From assembly GCA_000230955.3 (NCBI GenBank), contig CP007060.1:1612001-1676000 (forward strand): a stretch of 64,000 nt of DNA. The letters are read 5' to 3'. The stretch is from Halobacterium sp. DL1 (GTDB taxonomy: Archaea; Halobacteriota; Halobacteria; Halobacteriales; Halobacteriaceae). Position 1 is the first letter of the stretch. Every line of letters begins with the position of its first letter. A model generated the notes under the pieces. It was given only the letters and a program-made list of their open reading frames with translations. It did not search any database and had not been told where the DNA came from. Position numbers and translations under genes: made by a program. Shown here piece after piece: positions 43,098 through 52,154 of the stretch.

Positions 43098-43788
43098 GGT
43101 CTCGGACGTAGACGCCTACTACGGGGAGACCCAGGTCCTGTTCGACGTGAACCTCAACGTGGAGCCGGGCGAGGTCGTCTCCATCGTCGGGCGGAACGGC
43201 GTCGGGAAGACGACGACGCTCCGGTCGATCCTCAACCTCGCCGAGGTCAAGGACGGCACGATCACGTTCCGGGGCGACGACATCACCCGGATGGACACCC
43301 AAGACATCGCGAGCCGGGGGATTGGCTACGCCCCCGAGGAGCGGGACATCTTCGCCGGACTGACCGTGCGGGAGAACCTGAAGATGGCCGCGACGTCGAT
43401 GTCCGCCTCCCGGACCGAGAAGCGCATGGAGGCAGTGACCGAGCGATTCCCGAAGCTCCGGGAGCTGTACGAGAGCAAGGGCGGCCACCTGAGCGGCGGC
43501 GAGCAGCAGATGTTGACCATCGCTCGCGCGCTGATGGAGGACAACGAGATCATCCTCATCGACGAACCCACCGAGGGACTGGCGCCCCGCATCGCCGAGG
43601 ACGTCAGGGACGCTATCGCCGACCTGAAAGGCGAGAAGACGGTCCTACTGGTCGAGCAGTCGACGAAGCTGGTGTACGAACTGTCCGACCGAATCTACGG
43701 GATGGTCGACGGCGAAGTCGTCTACGAGGGGACGCCCGACGAGGCCGAGGACACCGGCCGCGTGAAGGAACTGCTGACCATCCAGTAG
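43090..43788 (+). CDS. livF: LIV-type ABC ATP-binding protein (LivF), second system
   Basis: A 232-residue ATPase from the ATG at 43090, inside the end of livG. Walker A GRNGVGKT is at 34-41, signature LSGGEQQML, Walker B IILIDEPTEGLAP. The frame is open further upstream but only as a livG shadow. Confidence 0.91.
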   Translation: MLEVSDVDAYYGETQVLFDVNLNVEPGEVVSIVGRNGVGKTTTLRSILNLAEVKDGTITFRGDDITRMDTQDIASRGIGYAPEERDIFAGLTVRENLKMAATSMSASRTEKRMEAVTERFPKLRELYESKGGHLSGGEQQMLTIARALMEDNEIILIDEPTEGLAPRIAEDVRDAIADLKGEKTVLLVEQSTKLVYELSDRIYGMVDGEVVYEGTPDEAEDTGRVKELLTIQ

Positions 43789-43851
43789 ACCCCCGAACCG
43801 CCCGCCGCTGAACCCCTGCTTCTGACCGTTATTGTGCGTCCTCGGGGCAAC

Positions 43852-43858
43852 CTATAAG
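43852..43858 (+). promoter_or_regulatory. TATA box of downstream uspA
   Basis: CTATAAG lies 25-31 bases before the ATG at 43883, fitting a leaderless transcript separate from the transporter operon. Confidence 0.5.
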
Positions 43859-43882
43859 CAGCCGCTGCGCCGAACTACTCGC

Positions 43883-44281
43883 ATGTACCGGGTACTCGTG
43901 GCGGTCGGCGACGACGAGGACAGAGTGACCAAACAGGTCGAGTTCGTGAAGTCGCTACCGGGGACGGCGGACGAGGTGGAGGTCACCGTCGTCCACGCCG
44001 TCGAGAACCGGAAGGGGTCCCGCGACCTCCAGAAACCGGACCGCATCCAGTCGGTCCGCCACGCCGACCGTACGCTCACCGAGGCCGGCTACAGCGTGAC
44101 CGAGGAGGACGCCCGGGAGGACCCCGTGGAAGGCATCGTCACCGTCGCCGACGACATCGACGCCGACCTCGTCGTGCTGGGTGGTCGGAAACGAAGTCCC
44201 GCCGGAAAGGCGGTGTTCGGCAGCGTCACGCAGTCCGTCATCCTCACGACCGACCGCCCCGTGGCGGTCACCGGCACCTGA
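43883..44281 (+). CDS. UspA-type universal stress protein
   Basis: A 132-residue UspA protein opening MYRVLVAVGDDEDRVTKQVE. The nucleotide-binding loop is better preserved than in the other copy: VVLGGRKRSPAGKAVFGSVT then SVILTTDRPVAVTGT. It follows the second transporter, with its own TATA. Confidence 0.83.
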   Translation: MYRVLVAVGDDEDRVTKQVEFVKSLPGTADEVEVTVVHAVENRKGSRDLQKPDRIQSVRHADRTLTEAGYSVTEEDAREDPVEGIVTVADDIDADLVVLGGRKRSPAGKAVFGSVTQSVILTTDRPVAVTGT

Positions 44282-44338
44282 GCGGGCCCAGGCGTTGCCT
44301 AGAACCGATTCTACTGTTCTTTCGCACTCTACCCGTGG

Positions 44339-45043
44339 TCACTCCTCGCGGATGGCGACAGCGCGGATGGGCGAACCGGTGCCGTCGCGGATGGGGAGCG
44401 GGAGGCCGAGGAACGTGAACTCCTCGCCGACGACTTCGTCGATGTTCCGGAGGTTCTCCATGTGTGGGAGGTCGTGCTCCCGGCAGAGCGTGTGGCAGGG
44501 GTAGGTCGGGTCGTCGGGCGTGTCGGGGCTCGGCTGGTCCACGCCGAAGTTGACGACGCCGTGGTCGACGAGCCACTGGGTCGCCGCTTTGTCCAGCCCT
44601 GGGTAGTTCGCCGAGTACTCCCGCGTCGGGTGGGTCTCGTCGTAGTGACCCGTCCTGAGCAGGACGGTGTCCCCCTCCTCGACAGTCACCCCGGCGTCCT
44701 CGCAGGCGGCCTCGATGTCGTCAGCCGTGATGTACTCACCCGGCCCACGGTGCGAAACGTCGATGGCCTTCCCGGGGGAGCGGAACGTGTCGAGGGACAT
44801 CTCCTCGATGGAGTCGCCGTCCTCGCTGTAGTGCCGTGGGGCGTCGACGTGCGTCGGGCCGTGCTCGCAGATGAGCAGGGCGTTCGTCTCGAACGTGAAC
44901 GGCGGGTCGTCGTCAAGTTCCTTGCGGAGCATGTAGTCGATGTCCTCGAAGGAAGTGTCCCGCCACGTCACCGTCTGCTGGTGGGTGTGGTACACTGGTT
45001 GCCCCTCGTATATCTCCTGAGTGAGGTCGACGATGTCAGCCAT
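44339..45043 (-). CDS. cyclase-family metal-dependent hydrolase (kynurenine-formamidase-like)
   Basis: A 234-residue protein of the cyclase family (PF04199 fold). The metal motif HGPTHVDAPRHY is intact and DTVLLRTGHYDETHP gives the family's second block. Known relatives are kynurenine formamidase, isatin hydrolase and cyclic-imide or lactam hydrolases, all acting on amide or ring bonds. It is the first gene on the minus strand of the dehydrogenase group, 87 bases after the HisD-family gene. An amide or ring hydrolysis role in catabolism fits the neighbourhood. Confidence 0.83.
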   Translation of the reverse strand: MADIVDLTQEIYEGQPVYHTHQQTVTWRDTSFEDIDYMLRKELDDDPPFTFETNALLICEHGPTHVDAPRHYSEDGDSIEEMSLDTFRSPGKAIDVSHRGPGEYITADDIEAACEDAGVTVEEGDTVLLRTGHYDETHPTREYSANYPGLDKAATQWLVDHGVVNFGVDQPSPDTPDDPTYPCHTLCREHDLPHMENLRNIDEVVGEEFTFLGLPLPIRDGTGSPIRAVAIREE

Positions 45044-45130
45044 AGGTTCACACTTCTCATGGCGTGGCGTGATTATAACGATAGGGGTGTACTGGACAGC
45101 ACTACCCGGAGAACGGAGGGAGAGTAGCTG

Positions 45131-46408
45131 CTATTCGTCGTCGAGGAGGCGGGCCTCCGCGGAGAGCTGGTGGGCGTGGGTCCCCTCCAGTTCACAGATA
45201 CGGGCCGCCCACTTCGCGACCTCGCCAGCGCCCTCTCTGGTCGCCTCCTGGTGGGTGAGCGTCTTCAGGTACGTCCCGACCCAGATGCCGCCGCTGTACT
45301 TCGACACTTCGAGCGTCGGCAGGCTGTGGTTGGTGCCGACGGCCTTGTCGCCGAAGACGACGGGCGAGTGCTCGCCGATGAACAGCGAGCCGTAGTTCCG
45401 GAGGTCGTCGACGAGTTCGCGCGGGTTCTCGACCATCAACTGGAGGTGCTCCATCGCGTAGTCGTTGGCGGCCTCGACGGCGGCGTCGCGGTCGTCGGCG
45501 ACGATGACCTCGCCGTTCTCTTCCCAGGACTCGCGGGCCACGTCCTCGGTACGGATGCCGGGGAGCTGGTCGTGGAGTTCGTCGACCACGGCGTTCGCGT
45601 GGTCCTCGTCGAGGTCGATGAGTACCGCCCGCGAGTTCGGGTCGTGCTCGGCCTGCGCGAGCAGGTCGGTCGCGACGAGCCCCGCATCGACGGTTTCGTC
45701 GGCGATGATGAGCACCTCAGTCGGGCCGGCGAGGAAGTCGATGCCGACGTGGCCGTACACCTGCCGTTTCGCCTCCGTCGTGAAGATGTTGCCCGGGCCC
45801 GCTACCTTGTCGACGGCGGGGATGGTGTCCGTGCCGTAGGCCATCGCCCCGATGGCCTGTGCGCCGCCGGCGACGAAGATGTCGTCGGCGCCCGCCTGGT
45901 CCATCGCGTACAGTTGCGCGGACTGGATGGAGCCGTCGGACTGGGGCGGCGCACAGGCGACGACGCGGTCGACGCCGGCGACCTTCGCGGGAACGATGGA
46001 CATCGCGGGCGCGGCGACCAGCGGGTGGCGACCACCGGGGATGTAGACGCCGGCCGTCTCGATTGGGACGATGCGCTGGCCGAGGTGGACGCCCTCCTGG
46101 AACTCCTTCTCGAAGGACTGGAGGTGCTCGCGCTGCTCTTCGTGGAACCGGTGCACGTTCGCGATGGTGTGGTCGATGGTCTCCTTCTCGTCGGCCGAGA
46201 GGTCGTCGTGGGCGGCCTGTATCTCCTCGTCACCCACGCGCAGGTCGTCGCGCTCGACGTCGTCCCAGCGGCGCGTGAACTCCCGGATGGCGTCGTCGCC
46301 CGACTCCCGGACCTCCGAGAGGATGTCGTGGACGGAGTCCGTCACGTCCTCCGGAATCTCGAGAGCTTTGCGCTCGGTTTCCTTCAGGTATGTTAGAGAT
46401 TGTGACAC
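45131..46408 (-). CDS. histidinol-dehydrogenase-family NAD enzyme, probably catabolic
   Basis: A 425-residue HisD-family dehydrogenase starting at GTG 46408. Zinc-binding QAEHD, the catalytic Glu-His pair in NDYAMEHLQL (APEHL in canonical HisD), the Asp of GDKAVGTNHSLPT and the late His in EGTHAHQL are present. No histidine biosynthesis gene is nearby; the neighbours are catabolic. The tail YSGGIWVGTYLKTLTHQE is like HisD relatives that oxidise other alcohols, e.g. sulfopropanediol dehydrogenase. It may be a genuine hisD, since archaeal his genes are often scattered, so the substrate is left open. Confidence 0.75.
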   Translation of the reverse strand: MSQSLTYLKETERKALEIPEDVTDSVHDILSEVRESGDDAIREFTRRWDDVERDDLRVGDEEIQAAHDDLSADEKETIDHTIANVHRFHEEQREHLQSFEKEFQEGVHLGQRIVPIETAGVYIPGGRHPLVAAPAMSIVPAKVAGVDRVVACAPPQSDGSIQSAQLYAMDQAGADDIFVAGGAQAIGAMAYGTDTIPAVDKVAGPGNIFTTEAKRQVYGHVGIDFLAGPTEVLIIADETVDAGLVATDLLAQAEHDPNSRAVLIDLDEDHANAVVDELHDQLPGIRTEDVARESWEENGEVIVADDRDAAVEAANDYAMEHLQLMVENPRELVDDLRNYGSLFIGEHSPVVFGDKAVGTNHSLPTLEVSKYSGGIWVGTYLKTLTHQEATREGAGEVAKWAARICELEGTHAHQLSAEARLLDDE

Positions 46409-46448
46409 GTATTAAAGATGCCCTCCAGTTCACAAAAGCGTTTGGGGG

Positions 46449-46470
46449 AGCTATCGGCGCGCCGATAGCT
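46449..46470. promoter_or_regulatory. 22-bp perfect palindrome upstream of hisD-like gene
   Basis: Half-site AGCTATCGGCG followed by its exact reverse complement, 41 bases before the GTG start at 46408. A TATA-like TTTAATA lies between, near 46412-46418. An operator for a dimeric regulator is the simplest reading; a hairpin is also possible. Confidence 0.5.
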
Positions 46471-46618
46471 GTCACTGGGATCGAAACCGGAGGTAGAGGC
46501 AACATTCGGCAGTTACAACCCAGTACTGCTTCGGAGAGAGATAGAGTGGTAAGATACCAGTCACGTTCTGGAGGCGGTGCCGGTGGCAGTTCGCCGAACC
46601 GAGTGGTTCGAGCGCGAC

Positions 46619-48100
46619 TCAGGCGTCCGGCCAGCGCTCGATGTAGACGTGCTTGTCGGTGTAGAAGTGGATCATGTCCTCGCCCTGGGCGTGCAGGTCG
46701 CCGAAGAACGAGTCCTTGCGGCCGCCGAAGTGGAAGAACGCCATCGGCGCGGACGTCCCGACGTTGACACCGAGGTTCCCGACGTCAGCCTCGTGACGGA
46801 ACTTCCGGGCGTCGGCGCCACGGCCCGTGAACAGGCTGGCGGCGTTCCCGAAGTCGCTGGTGTTGAGGCGCTCGATGCCGGCGTCGACGTCCTCGACGGA
46901 GGCGAGGGCGAGCACCGGTCCGAACACCTCCTCGCGGGCGATGACCATGTCCTCGGTCACGTCGCCGAAGACGGTCGGGCCGAGGAAGTTGCCGTTCTCG
47001 TAGCCCTCGACGGTGACGTCGCGGCCGTCGACGAGCAGGTCGGCGCCCTCCTGGACACCGGTCTCGATGTAGTTCCGGACGGAGTCGACGTGGTCGGGGG
47101 TGATGAGCGCCCCGATGTCGGTGTCCTCGTCCAGACCGTACCCGACCGTCTGGTTCTCCGCGGCCTCCACGACGAGGTCCGTGAACTCCTCGTAGACGGA
47201 CTCCTCGACGAGCGCGACGTCGTTCGCGAGACAGCGCTCCCCGCCGCAGGCGTACGACGAGGAGACGGTCTTCTGGGCGGCGAACTCCAGGTCCGCGCTC
47301 TCCGTGACGATGACGTGGTTCTTCGCACCGCCCTGGGACTGCACGCGCTTGCCGTGCTCGGCTGCCGTCTCGTAGACGTGCCGTGCGACGGGCGTGCTGC
47401 CGACGAAGGAGACGCCCGCGATGCCCTCGTGTTCGAGCAGCGTGTTCACCGTGTCCACGCTCCCGTGGACGAGCTGGACGACGCCGTCCGGGAAGCCGGC
47501 CTTGTCGATGAGTTCGAAGATCTTCTCGGCGACCAGCGGGTCCTGCTCACTGGGCTTGAGGATGAAGCTGTTCCCGGTGGCGACAGCGTACGGGAGGAAC
47601 CAGAGCGGAATCATCCCCGGGAAGTTGAACGGCGTGATGGCAGTGAACACGCCGAGCGGCCGCCGGACAGCCGTCTCGTCGATGTTCGGTGCCGCGTTCG
47701 GGAGCGAACCGGCCTGCATCATCGACGGGATGCCACAGGCCACCTCGACGTTCTCGATACCCCGGCGGAGTTCACCCCGCGCCTCGTGGACGTTCTTGCC
47801 GTGCTCCTGGACGAGGACCTCCGCGAGTTCGTCCTGATTGTCCTCGAGCAGTTGCTTGAACGCGAACAGCGGCTGGATGCGCTCCTCGACGGGCCGCTTG
47901 CTCCAGCTCTCGAACGCCTCCTGGCCGCGCTGTACGGCGTCGTCGACGTCGCTCTCGGAGCTGTAACCGACGTAGCCGAGTTCCTCGTTGGTCGCCGGGT
48001 TCACGACCGGCTGACCGTCCTCTCCTGTCGGTGACTGCCACCCACCACCGACGTAGTTCTGCACCTGTTCCTCCTCCGTCAGGGGCTCCAGATCGCTCAT
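46619..48100 (-). CDS. mmsA: methylmalonate-semialdehyde dehydrogenase (CoA-acylating) family
   Basis: A 493-residue aldehyde dehydrogenase of the MmsA/IolA branch, from the ATG at 48100. Diagnostic regions are TPFNFPGMIPLWFLPYAVAT, GGAKNHVIV, the catalytic Cys290 in CGGERCLAND and the end FFGDLHAQGEDMIHFYTDKH. Relatives convert methylmalonate or malonate semialdehyde to propionyl- or acetyl-CoA with loss of CO2, in valine, thymine, beta-alanine or inositol breakdown. The intergenic stretch toward the HisD-family gene is 210 bases with a palindrome. A role in the end of a catabolic pathway is likely. Confidence 0.9.
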   Translation of the reverse strand: MSDLEPLTEEEQVQNYVGGGWQSPTGEDGQPVVNPATNEELGYVGYSSESDVDDAVQRGQEAFESWSKRPVEERIQPLFAFKQLLEDNQDELAEVLVQEHGKNVHEARGELRRGIENVEVACGIPSMMQAGSLPNAAPNIDETAVRRPLGVFTAITPFNFPGMIPLWFLPYAVATGNSFILKPSEQDPLVAEKIFELIDKAGFPDGVVQLVHGSVDTVNTLLEHEGIAGVSFVGSTPVARHVYETAAEHGKRVQSQGGAKNHVIVTESADLEFAAQKTVSSSYACGGERCLANDVALVEESVYEEFTDLVVEAAENQTVGYGLDEDTDIGALITPDHVDSVRNYIETGVQEGADLLVDGRDVTVEGYENGNFLGPTVFGDVTEDMVIAREEVFGPVLALASVEDVDAGIERLNTSDFGNAASLFTGRGADARKFRHEADVGNLGVNVGTSAPMAFFHFGGRKDSFFGDLHAQGEDMIHFYTDKHVYIERWPDA

Positions 48101-48270
48101 CGGGGGTATGTTATCCCGAACCAAGAAAAGGGTTCGCGTGTGAACGGTGTTTAGTGTGACACGAACCGGGCTTCATTACCTTCGATTGGCCCGCCTGGAC
48201 TGGGTTACCCCGACGATACCTTTTTCATACAGTGTTGGCATTATTCTACGAGACTTGTGGGAGAGTCACA

Positions 48271-48756
48271 ATGGCAAGACACGACATAACACTCACTGTA
48301 AACGGGGAAGAGCAGACGCTTTCGGTAGACTCGGAGACGCTGCTCGTCCACGCGCTTCGCGAGGAACTCGACTACACGGGGCCGAAGGTGGGCTGCCAGA
48401 GCACGATGTGTGGCGCCTGCACGGTGCAACTCAACGGCGACCCGGTCAAGTCGTGCACCCTCTTCGCCGTCCAAGCCGACGGGCGCGAGGTGACCACCGT
48501 CGAGGGACTCGGTGATCAGGACGACCTCCATCCACTCCAGGAGAGCTTCCGGGAAGAACACGGCCTCCAGTGTGGCTACTGCACGCCGGGGATGTTGATG
48601 ACTGCCGATGGCCTCCTCGAGGAGAACCCAGACCCCGACCGTGAGGAGATCCGGGAGGCCCTCGAAGGGAACATCTGCCGCTGCACCGGCTACGAGAACA
48701 TCGTCAACGCCGTCGAGTCGGCGGCCGCGAAAGGGGAGGGCGGGAGCGATGACTGA
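48271..48756 (+). CDS. molybdenum hydroxylase small subunit (2x[2Fe-2S], CoxS-like)
   Basis: A 161-residue iron-sulfur subunit from the ATG at 48271. The plant-type cluster ligands are Cys42, Cys47, Cys50 and Cys62; the second cluster uses Cys101, Cys104, Cys136 and Cys138 (CGYC and CRC). It transfers electrons from the Mo site to the FAD subunit. It overlaps the large-subunit gene by 8 bases. Confidence 0.92.
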   Translation: MARHDITLTVNGEEQTLSVDSETLLVHALREELDYTGPKVGCQSTMCGACTVQLNGDPVKSCTLFAVQADGREVTTVEGLGDQDDLHPLQESFREEHGLQCGYCTPGMLMTADGLLEENPDPDREEIREALEGNICRCTGYENIVNAVESAAAKGEGGSDD

Positions 48757-51142
48757 GTTCACCGAGGGCGAGTCCATCGGCGACTCCATGGAGCGCCGCG
48801 AGGACCTGGAACTCATCACCGGCCACGGCGACTACCTCGACGACCTGAAGCGGCCGGGGATGCTGTACGTGTCCTTCGTGCGCAGCGAGTACGCCCACGC
48901 CCGCATCGAGGACATCGACACGGAGGCCGCCGAGGCCCACGACGACGTGGTCGCCGTGTTCACGCACGAGGACGTCGAGGCCGCGGGCGTCCCGGGCGAC
49001 ATCCCCCAGATCTACCGCGTGCCGAATCTCACCGAGACCGAACACCTCCTGTTCGCCCGCGACAAGGTCCGCTACCAGGGGAAGCCGGTCGCTGCCGTCG
49101 TCGCGACGGACCGCTACGCGGCGCACAACGCCCTCGACCTCGTGGACGTGAACTACGAGCGACTGGAGACCGTCACCGACCCCGTCGAGGCGGCCAACGA
49201 GGACGCGCCGACGCTCCACGAGGAGCGACCCGACAACGTCGCGTTCACGTGGGGGACCGGCGACGAGGAGGCCGTCGAGGAGGCGTTCGAGGCGGCCGAC
49301 CGGACGGTCAGCTTCGAGTACGAGAACCAGCGCATCGTCCCGAACGCACTCGAACCGCGGGGCGCGCTCGCCGAGTACGACCCGTACGACGAGCAGTTGA
49401 CGGTCCACACGCCGAGCCAGCAGCCGTTCCTCCACAAGACGATGCTCGCGGACGTCCTCGACCACCCCGAGCGAAAGGTCAGGGTGCAGGCGCCGAACAT
49501 CGGCGGCGGGTTCGGGAGCAAGTCGATGGTCTACCCCGACGAGGTGGCGACCGCGTTCTGCGCGATGCAGCTGGACCAGCCCGTGAAGTGGGTCGAGACG
49601 CGCGGTGAAGCGTTCCAGGCCGACGAACACGGCCGCGGTCAGTACGTCGAGGCCGAGGCCGCCGTCGACGAGGACGGCCGGATGACCGGTCTGCGCGTCG
49701 AATCCACCGCCGACATGGGCGGCGAACTCGGGTCGAAGGGCTGTCTCGCACCGTCGACGACGTTCGGCCTGCTGCTGTCGGGCCAGTACGAGATTCCCGC
49801 CATCCGCTTCGACAGCACCGCGGTGTACACGAACCGGACGCCGACGGGCGTCTACCGCGGCGTCGGGCGGGCGGAGGCCATCTGCACGCTCGAACGACTG
49901 GTCGACAAAATCGCCCGCGAACTCGACGTCGACCCGGCGGAGTACCGCCGCGACCACCTAATCGAACCCGACCAGTTCCCCTACGAAACCGGCCTGGGAA
50001 GCACCTACGACAGCGGCGACTACGAGAAGGCCCTCGACAAGGCCCTCGACATGGCCGACTACGAGGAACTCCGCGAGCGGCAGGCGGAGCTCCGCGAGGA
50101 GGACCGGTATCTCGGCATCGGCATCTCCTGTTTCATCGAGTCCGGCGGCCTCGCGCCGTCGAGTCTCTCCGAGATGTTCGGAATGGGGCTCCCGGACGCC
50201 GCCGTGAAATCGAGCTACTGGGAGTCCAGCACCATCCGGGTCCACGGCTCCGGCGAGGTTACCGCCTACGTCGGGACGGCGAGCCCGGGCACCGGCGTCG
50301 AGACGACCCACAGCCAGATCGTCGCGGACAAACTCGGCATCGAGGTCGACGACGTCTCCCTCTACGAGGGGAAGGACACAGACAGGGTTCCCGACGGCAC
50401 GGGGAGCGTCGGCTCCCGGAGCGCCCCGGTTGGCGGTGGCGCCATCAAGCACAGCATCGACAAGGTCGTCCAGAAGGCGACCGAGATAGCGGCCCACCAC
50501 CTCGAGGCGAGTCCGGAGGACGTCGAGTTCGAGGACGGCGAGTTCTACGTCTCCGGGGCGCCCGGCCGGTCGATGTCGCTGCAGGCCATCGCTACGGAGT
50601 CCCAGGTCGCGACGGAACTCCCGGAGGACATGGAACCGGGTCTCGAAGCGACGTCGTACTACGACCCCGAGAACTTCACCTGGGCGTTCGGCACGCACGT
50701 CGTCGTCGTCGAAGTCGACGGCGAGACGGGCGAGGTGGAACTGCTCGACTACATCGGCGTCGACGACTGCGGCGTCCAGATCAACCCCCAGGTCGTCGAG
50801 GGCCAGATCCAGGGCGGCATCGCGCAGGGCATCGGCCAGGCGCTTTACGAGGGCGCGGTGTACGACGACAACGGGAACCTGCTCACGGGGGCGTTCCAGG
50901 ACTACACGGTTCCGAAGACGACACTCATGCCAGACCTCACACTCGACAGCACCGAGACACCGAGTCCACACAACCCGCTCGGCGTGAAGGGCGTCGCCGA
51001 GTCCGGGACCATCGGCGCGACGCCGGCGGTGGCGAACGCCGTCGTGGACGCGCTCGAACCGTTCGGCGTCGAGAACGTCGAGATGCCGATGACCGACAGG
51101 CGCGTCTGGCACGCGATTCAGGACGCGGAGGAGGGGTCGTAA
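48749..51142 (+). CDS. molybdenum hydroxylase large (Mo-cofactor) subunit, xanthine-dehydrogenase family
   Basis: A 797-residue molybdopterin subunit from the ATG at 48749. The active-site loop is VYRGVGRAEA at 368-377, close to the AYRGAGR loop of CoxL form II and unlike the AYxCSFR loop of true carbon monoxide dehydrogenase. The base catalyst Glu751 is in KGVAESGTIG near the C-terminus. PNIGGGFGSK and GTGSVGSRSAPVGGGA are cofactor-binding. It hydroxylates a carbon next to nitrogen or an aldehyde using water. Substrate not identifiable; nicotinate, N-heterocycles or aldehydes are candidates. Confidence 0.9.
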   Translation: MTEFTEGESIGDSMERREDLELITGHGDYLDDLKRPGMLYVSFVRSEYAHARIEDIDTEAAEAHDDVVAVFTHEDVEAAGVPGDIPQIYRVPNLTETEHLLFARDKVRYQGKPVAAVVATDRYAAHNALDLVDVNYERLETVTDPVEAANEDAPTLHEERPDNVAFTWGTGDEEAVEEAFEAADRTVSFEYENQRIVPNALEPRGALAEYDPYDEQLTVHTPSQQPFLHKTMLADVLDHPERKVRVQAPNIGGGFGSKSMVYPDEVATAFCAMQLDQPVKWVETRGEAFQADEHGRGQYVEAEAAVDEDGRMTGLRVESTADMGGELGSKGCLAPSTTFGLLLSGQYEIPAIRFDSTAVYTNRTPTGVYRGVGRAEAICTLERLVDKIARELDVDPAEYRRDHLIEPDQFPYETGLGSTYDSGDYEKALDKALDMADYEELRERQAELREEDRYLGIGISCFIESGGLAPSSLSEMFGMGLPDAAVKSSYWESSTIRVHGSGEVTAYVGTASPGTGVETTHSQIVADKLGIEVDDVSLYEGKDTDRVPDGTGSVGSRSAPVGGGAIKHSIDKVVQKATEIAAHHLEASPEDVEFEDGEFYVSGAPGRSMSLQAIATESQVATELPEDMEPGLEATSYYDPENFTWAFGTHVVVVEVDGETGEVELLDYIGVDDCGVQINPQVVEGQIQGGIAQGIGQALYEGAVYDDNGNLLTGAFQDYTVPKTTLMPDLTLDSTETPSPHNPLGVKGVAESGTIGATPAVANAVVDALEPFGVENVEMPMTDRRVWHAIQDAEEGS

Positions 51143-52011
51143 TGTACCCCGACTCCTTCGACTACTACCGGCCCGACTCCGTCGACGAGGCGCTTGCGCT
51201 GATGGACGAACACGCCATGGACAGTCCGGCAATCCTCTCGGGCGGTCACAGCCTCGTGCCGACCATCAAGTCGGGGCTGGCGTCCCCGGACGTCATCGTC
51301 GACATCGGCGAGATAGACGAGATTACGGGCATCGAGGAACGCGAAGACCACGTCCACATCGGCGCGTGCACCCGGTACTCGGACGTCGTCGGCCACGACA
51401 CCGTCGAGGAGCACGTCCCCGTTCTCGAGGAGGCCACGAGCGAGATCGGCGACACGCAGGTCCGCAACCGCGGCACGGTCGGGGGGAACATCGCCCACGC
51501 CGACCCCGCCTCGGACCTGCCGGCCGTCGTGGTAGCGACGGACGCGACGATTCACGCCCAGGGCCCCGAGGGCACCCGGGAACTCGCTGCGGACGACTTC
51601 TTCCTCAGCGTCTACATGACGTCGCTCGGCCCGGACGAGATTCTCACCGGCATCGACTTCCCGAAACTGGAGAACGGCGTGGCGGCCTACGAGAAGAAGC
51701 CAAGTCCGTCCTCGGGTTACGCGATGGTCGGCGTCGCGGCGCGCCTCGAGTTCGACGGCGAGACGGTCTCCGAGGCGGGCATCGCCGCCAACGGCGCCCT
51801 CGACCGGGCAGTCCGACTCGACGCGGTCGAAGCGGAACTCGAGGGGAGCGAACCGACGACGGACGCCATCTCGACGGCCGCCGAGGCGGCGACGGACGAG
51901 TACGGTGCCGACGAGATGATGGACGACATCCAGGCCGATGGCGCGTACCGCGCGCAACTCCTGGAGTCGTACACCCGGCGGGCGCTCGAGACCGCGGTCG
52001 ACCGGCGATAG
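51142..52011 (+). CDS. molybdenum hydroxylase FAD subunit (CoxM-like)
   Basis: A 289-residue FAD-binding protein sharing the last base of the preceding stop. ILSGGHSLVPTIKSGLASPD and NRGTVGGNIAHADPASDLPA are the flavin motifs of CoxM and the xanthine-dehydrogenase medium subunit. The C-terminal domain (CO_deh_flav_C) follows to the end. The three subunits form the usual (LMS)2 enzyme. Gene order S-L-M differs from the M-S-L order of bacterial cox. Confidence 0.92.
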   Translation: MYPDSFDYYRPDSVDEALALMDEHAMDSPAILSGGHSLVPTIKSGLASPDVIVDIGEIDEITGIEEREDHVHIGACTRYSDVVGHDTVEEHVPVLEEATSEIGDTQVRNRGTVGGNIAHADPASDLPAVVVATDATIHAQGPEGTRELAADDFFLSVYMTSLGPDEILTGIDFPKLENGVAAYEKKPSPSSGYAMVGVAARLEFDGETVSEAGIAANGALDRAVRLDAVEAELEGSEPTTDAISTAAEAATDEYGADEMMDDIQADGAYRAQLLESYTRRALETAVDRR

Positions 52012-52154
52012 ACCGTCCGGTCTCCCGGCGAACACTCCTCGATTCTCGCTCCGCGCTCGACGCAGCAGTCCTATTGTGACCACCGGAGGGACTGCCGGTC
52101 GGCGGTGGATTTATCGTTGTATGCCAACGTCCCACAGTACATGGAGACTGTTCT

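Noticed and set aside
48271-52011. Carbon monoxide dehydrogenase
   Set aside because: The large subunit has a VYRGVGR loop, not the copper-binding AYxCSFR loop, and gene order is S-L-M.
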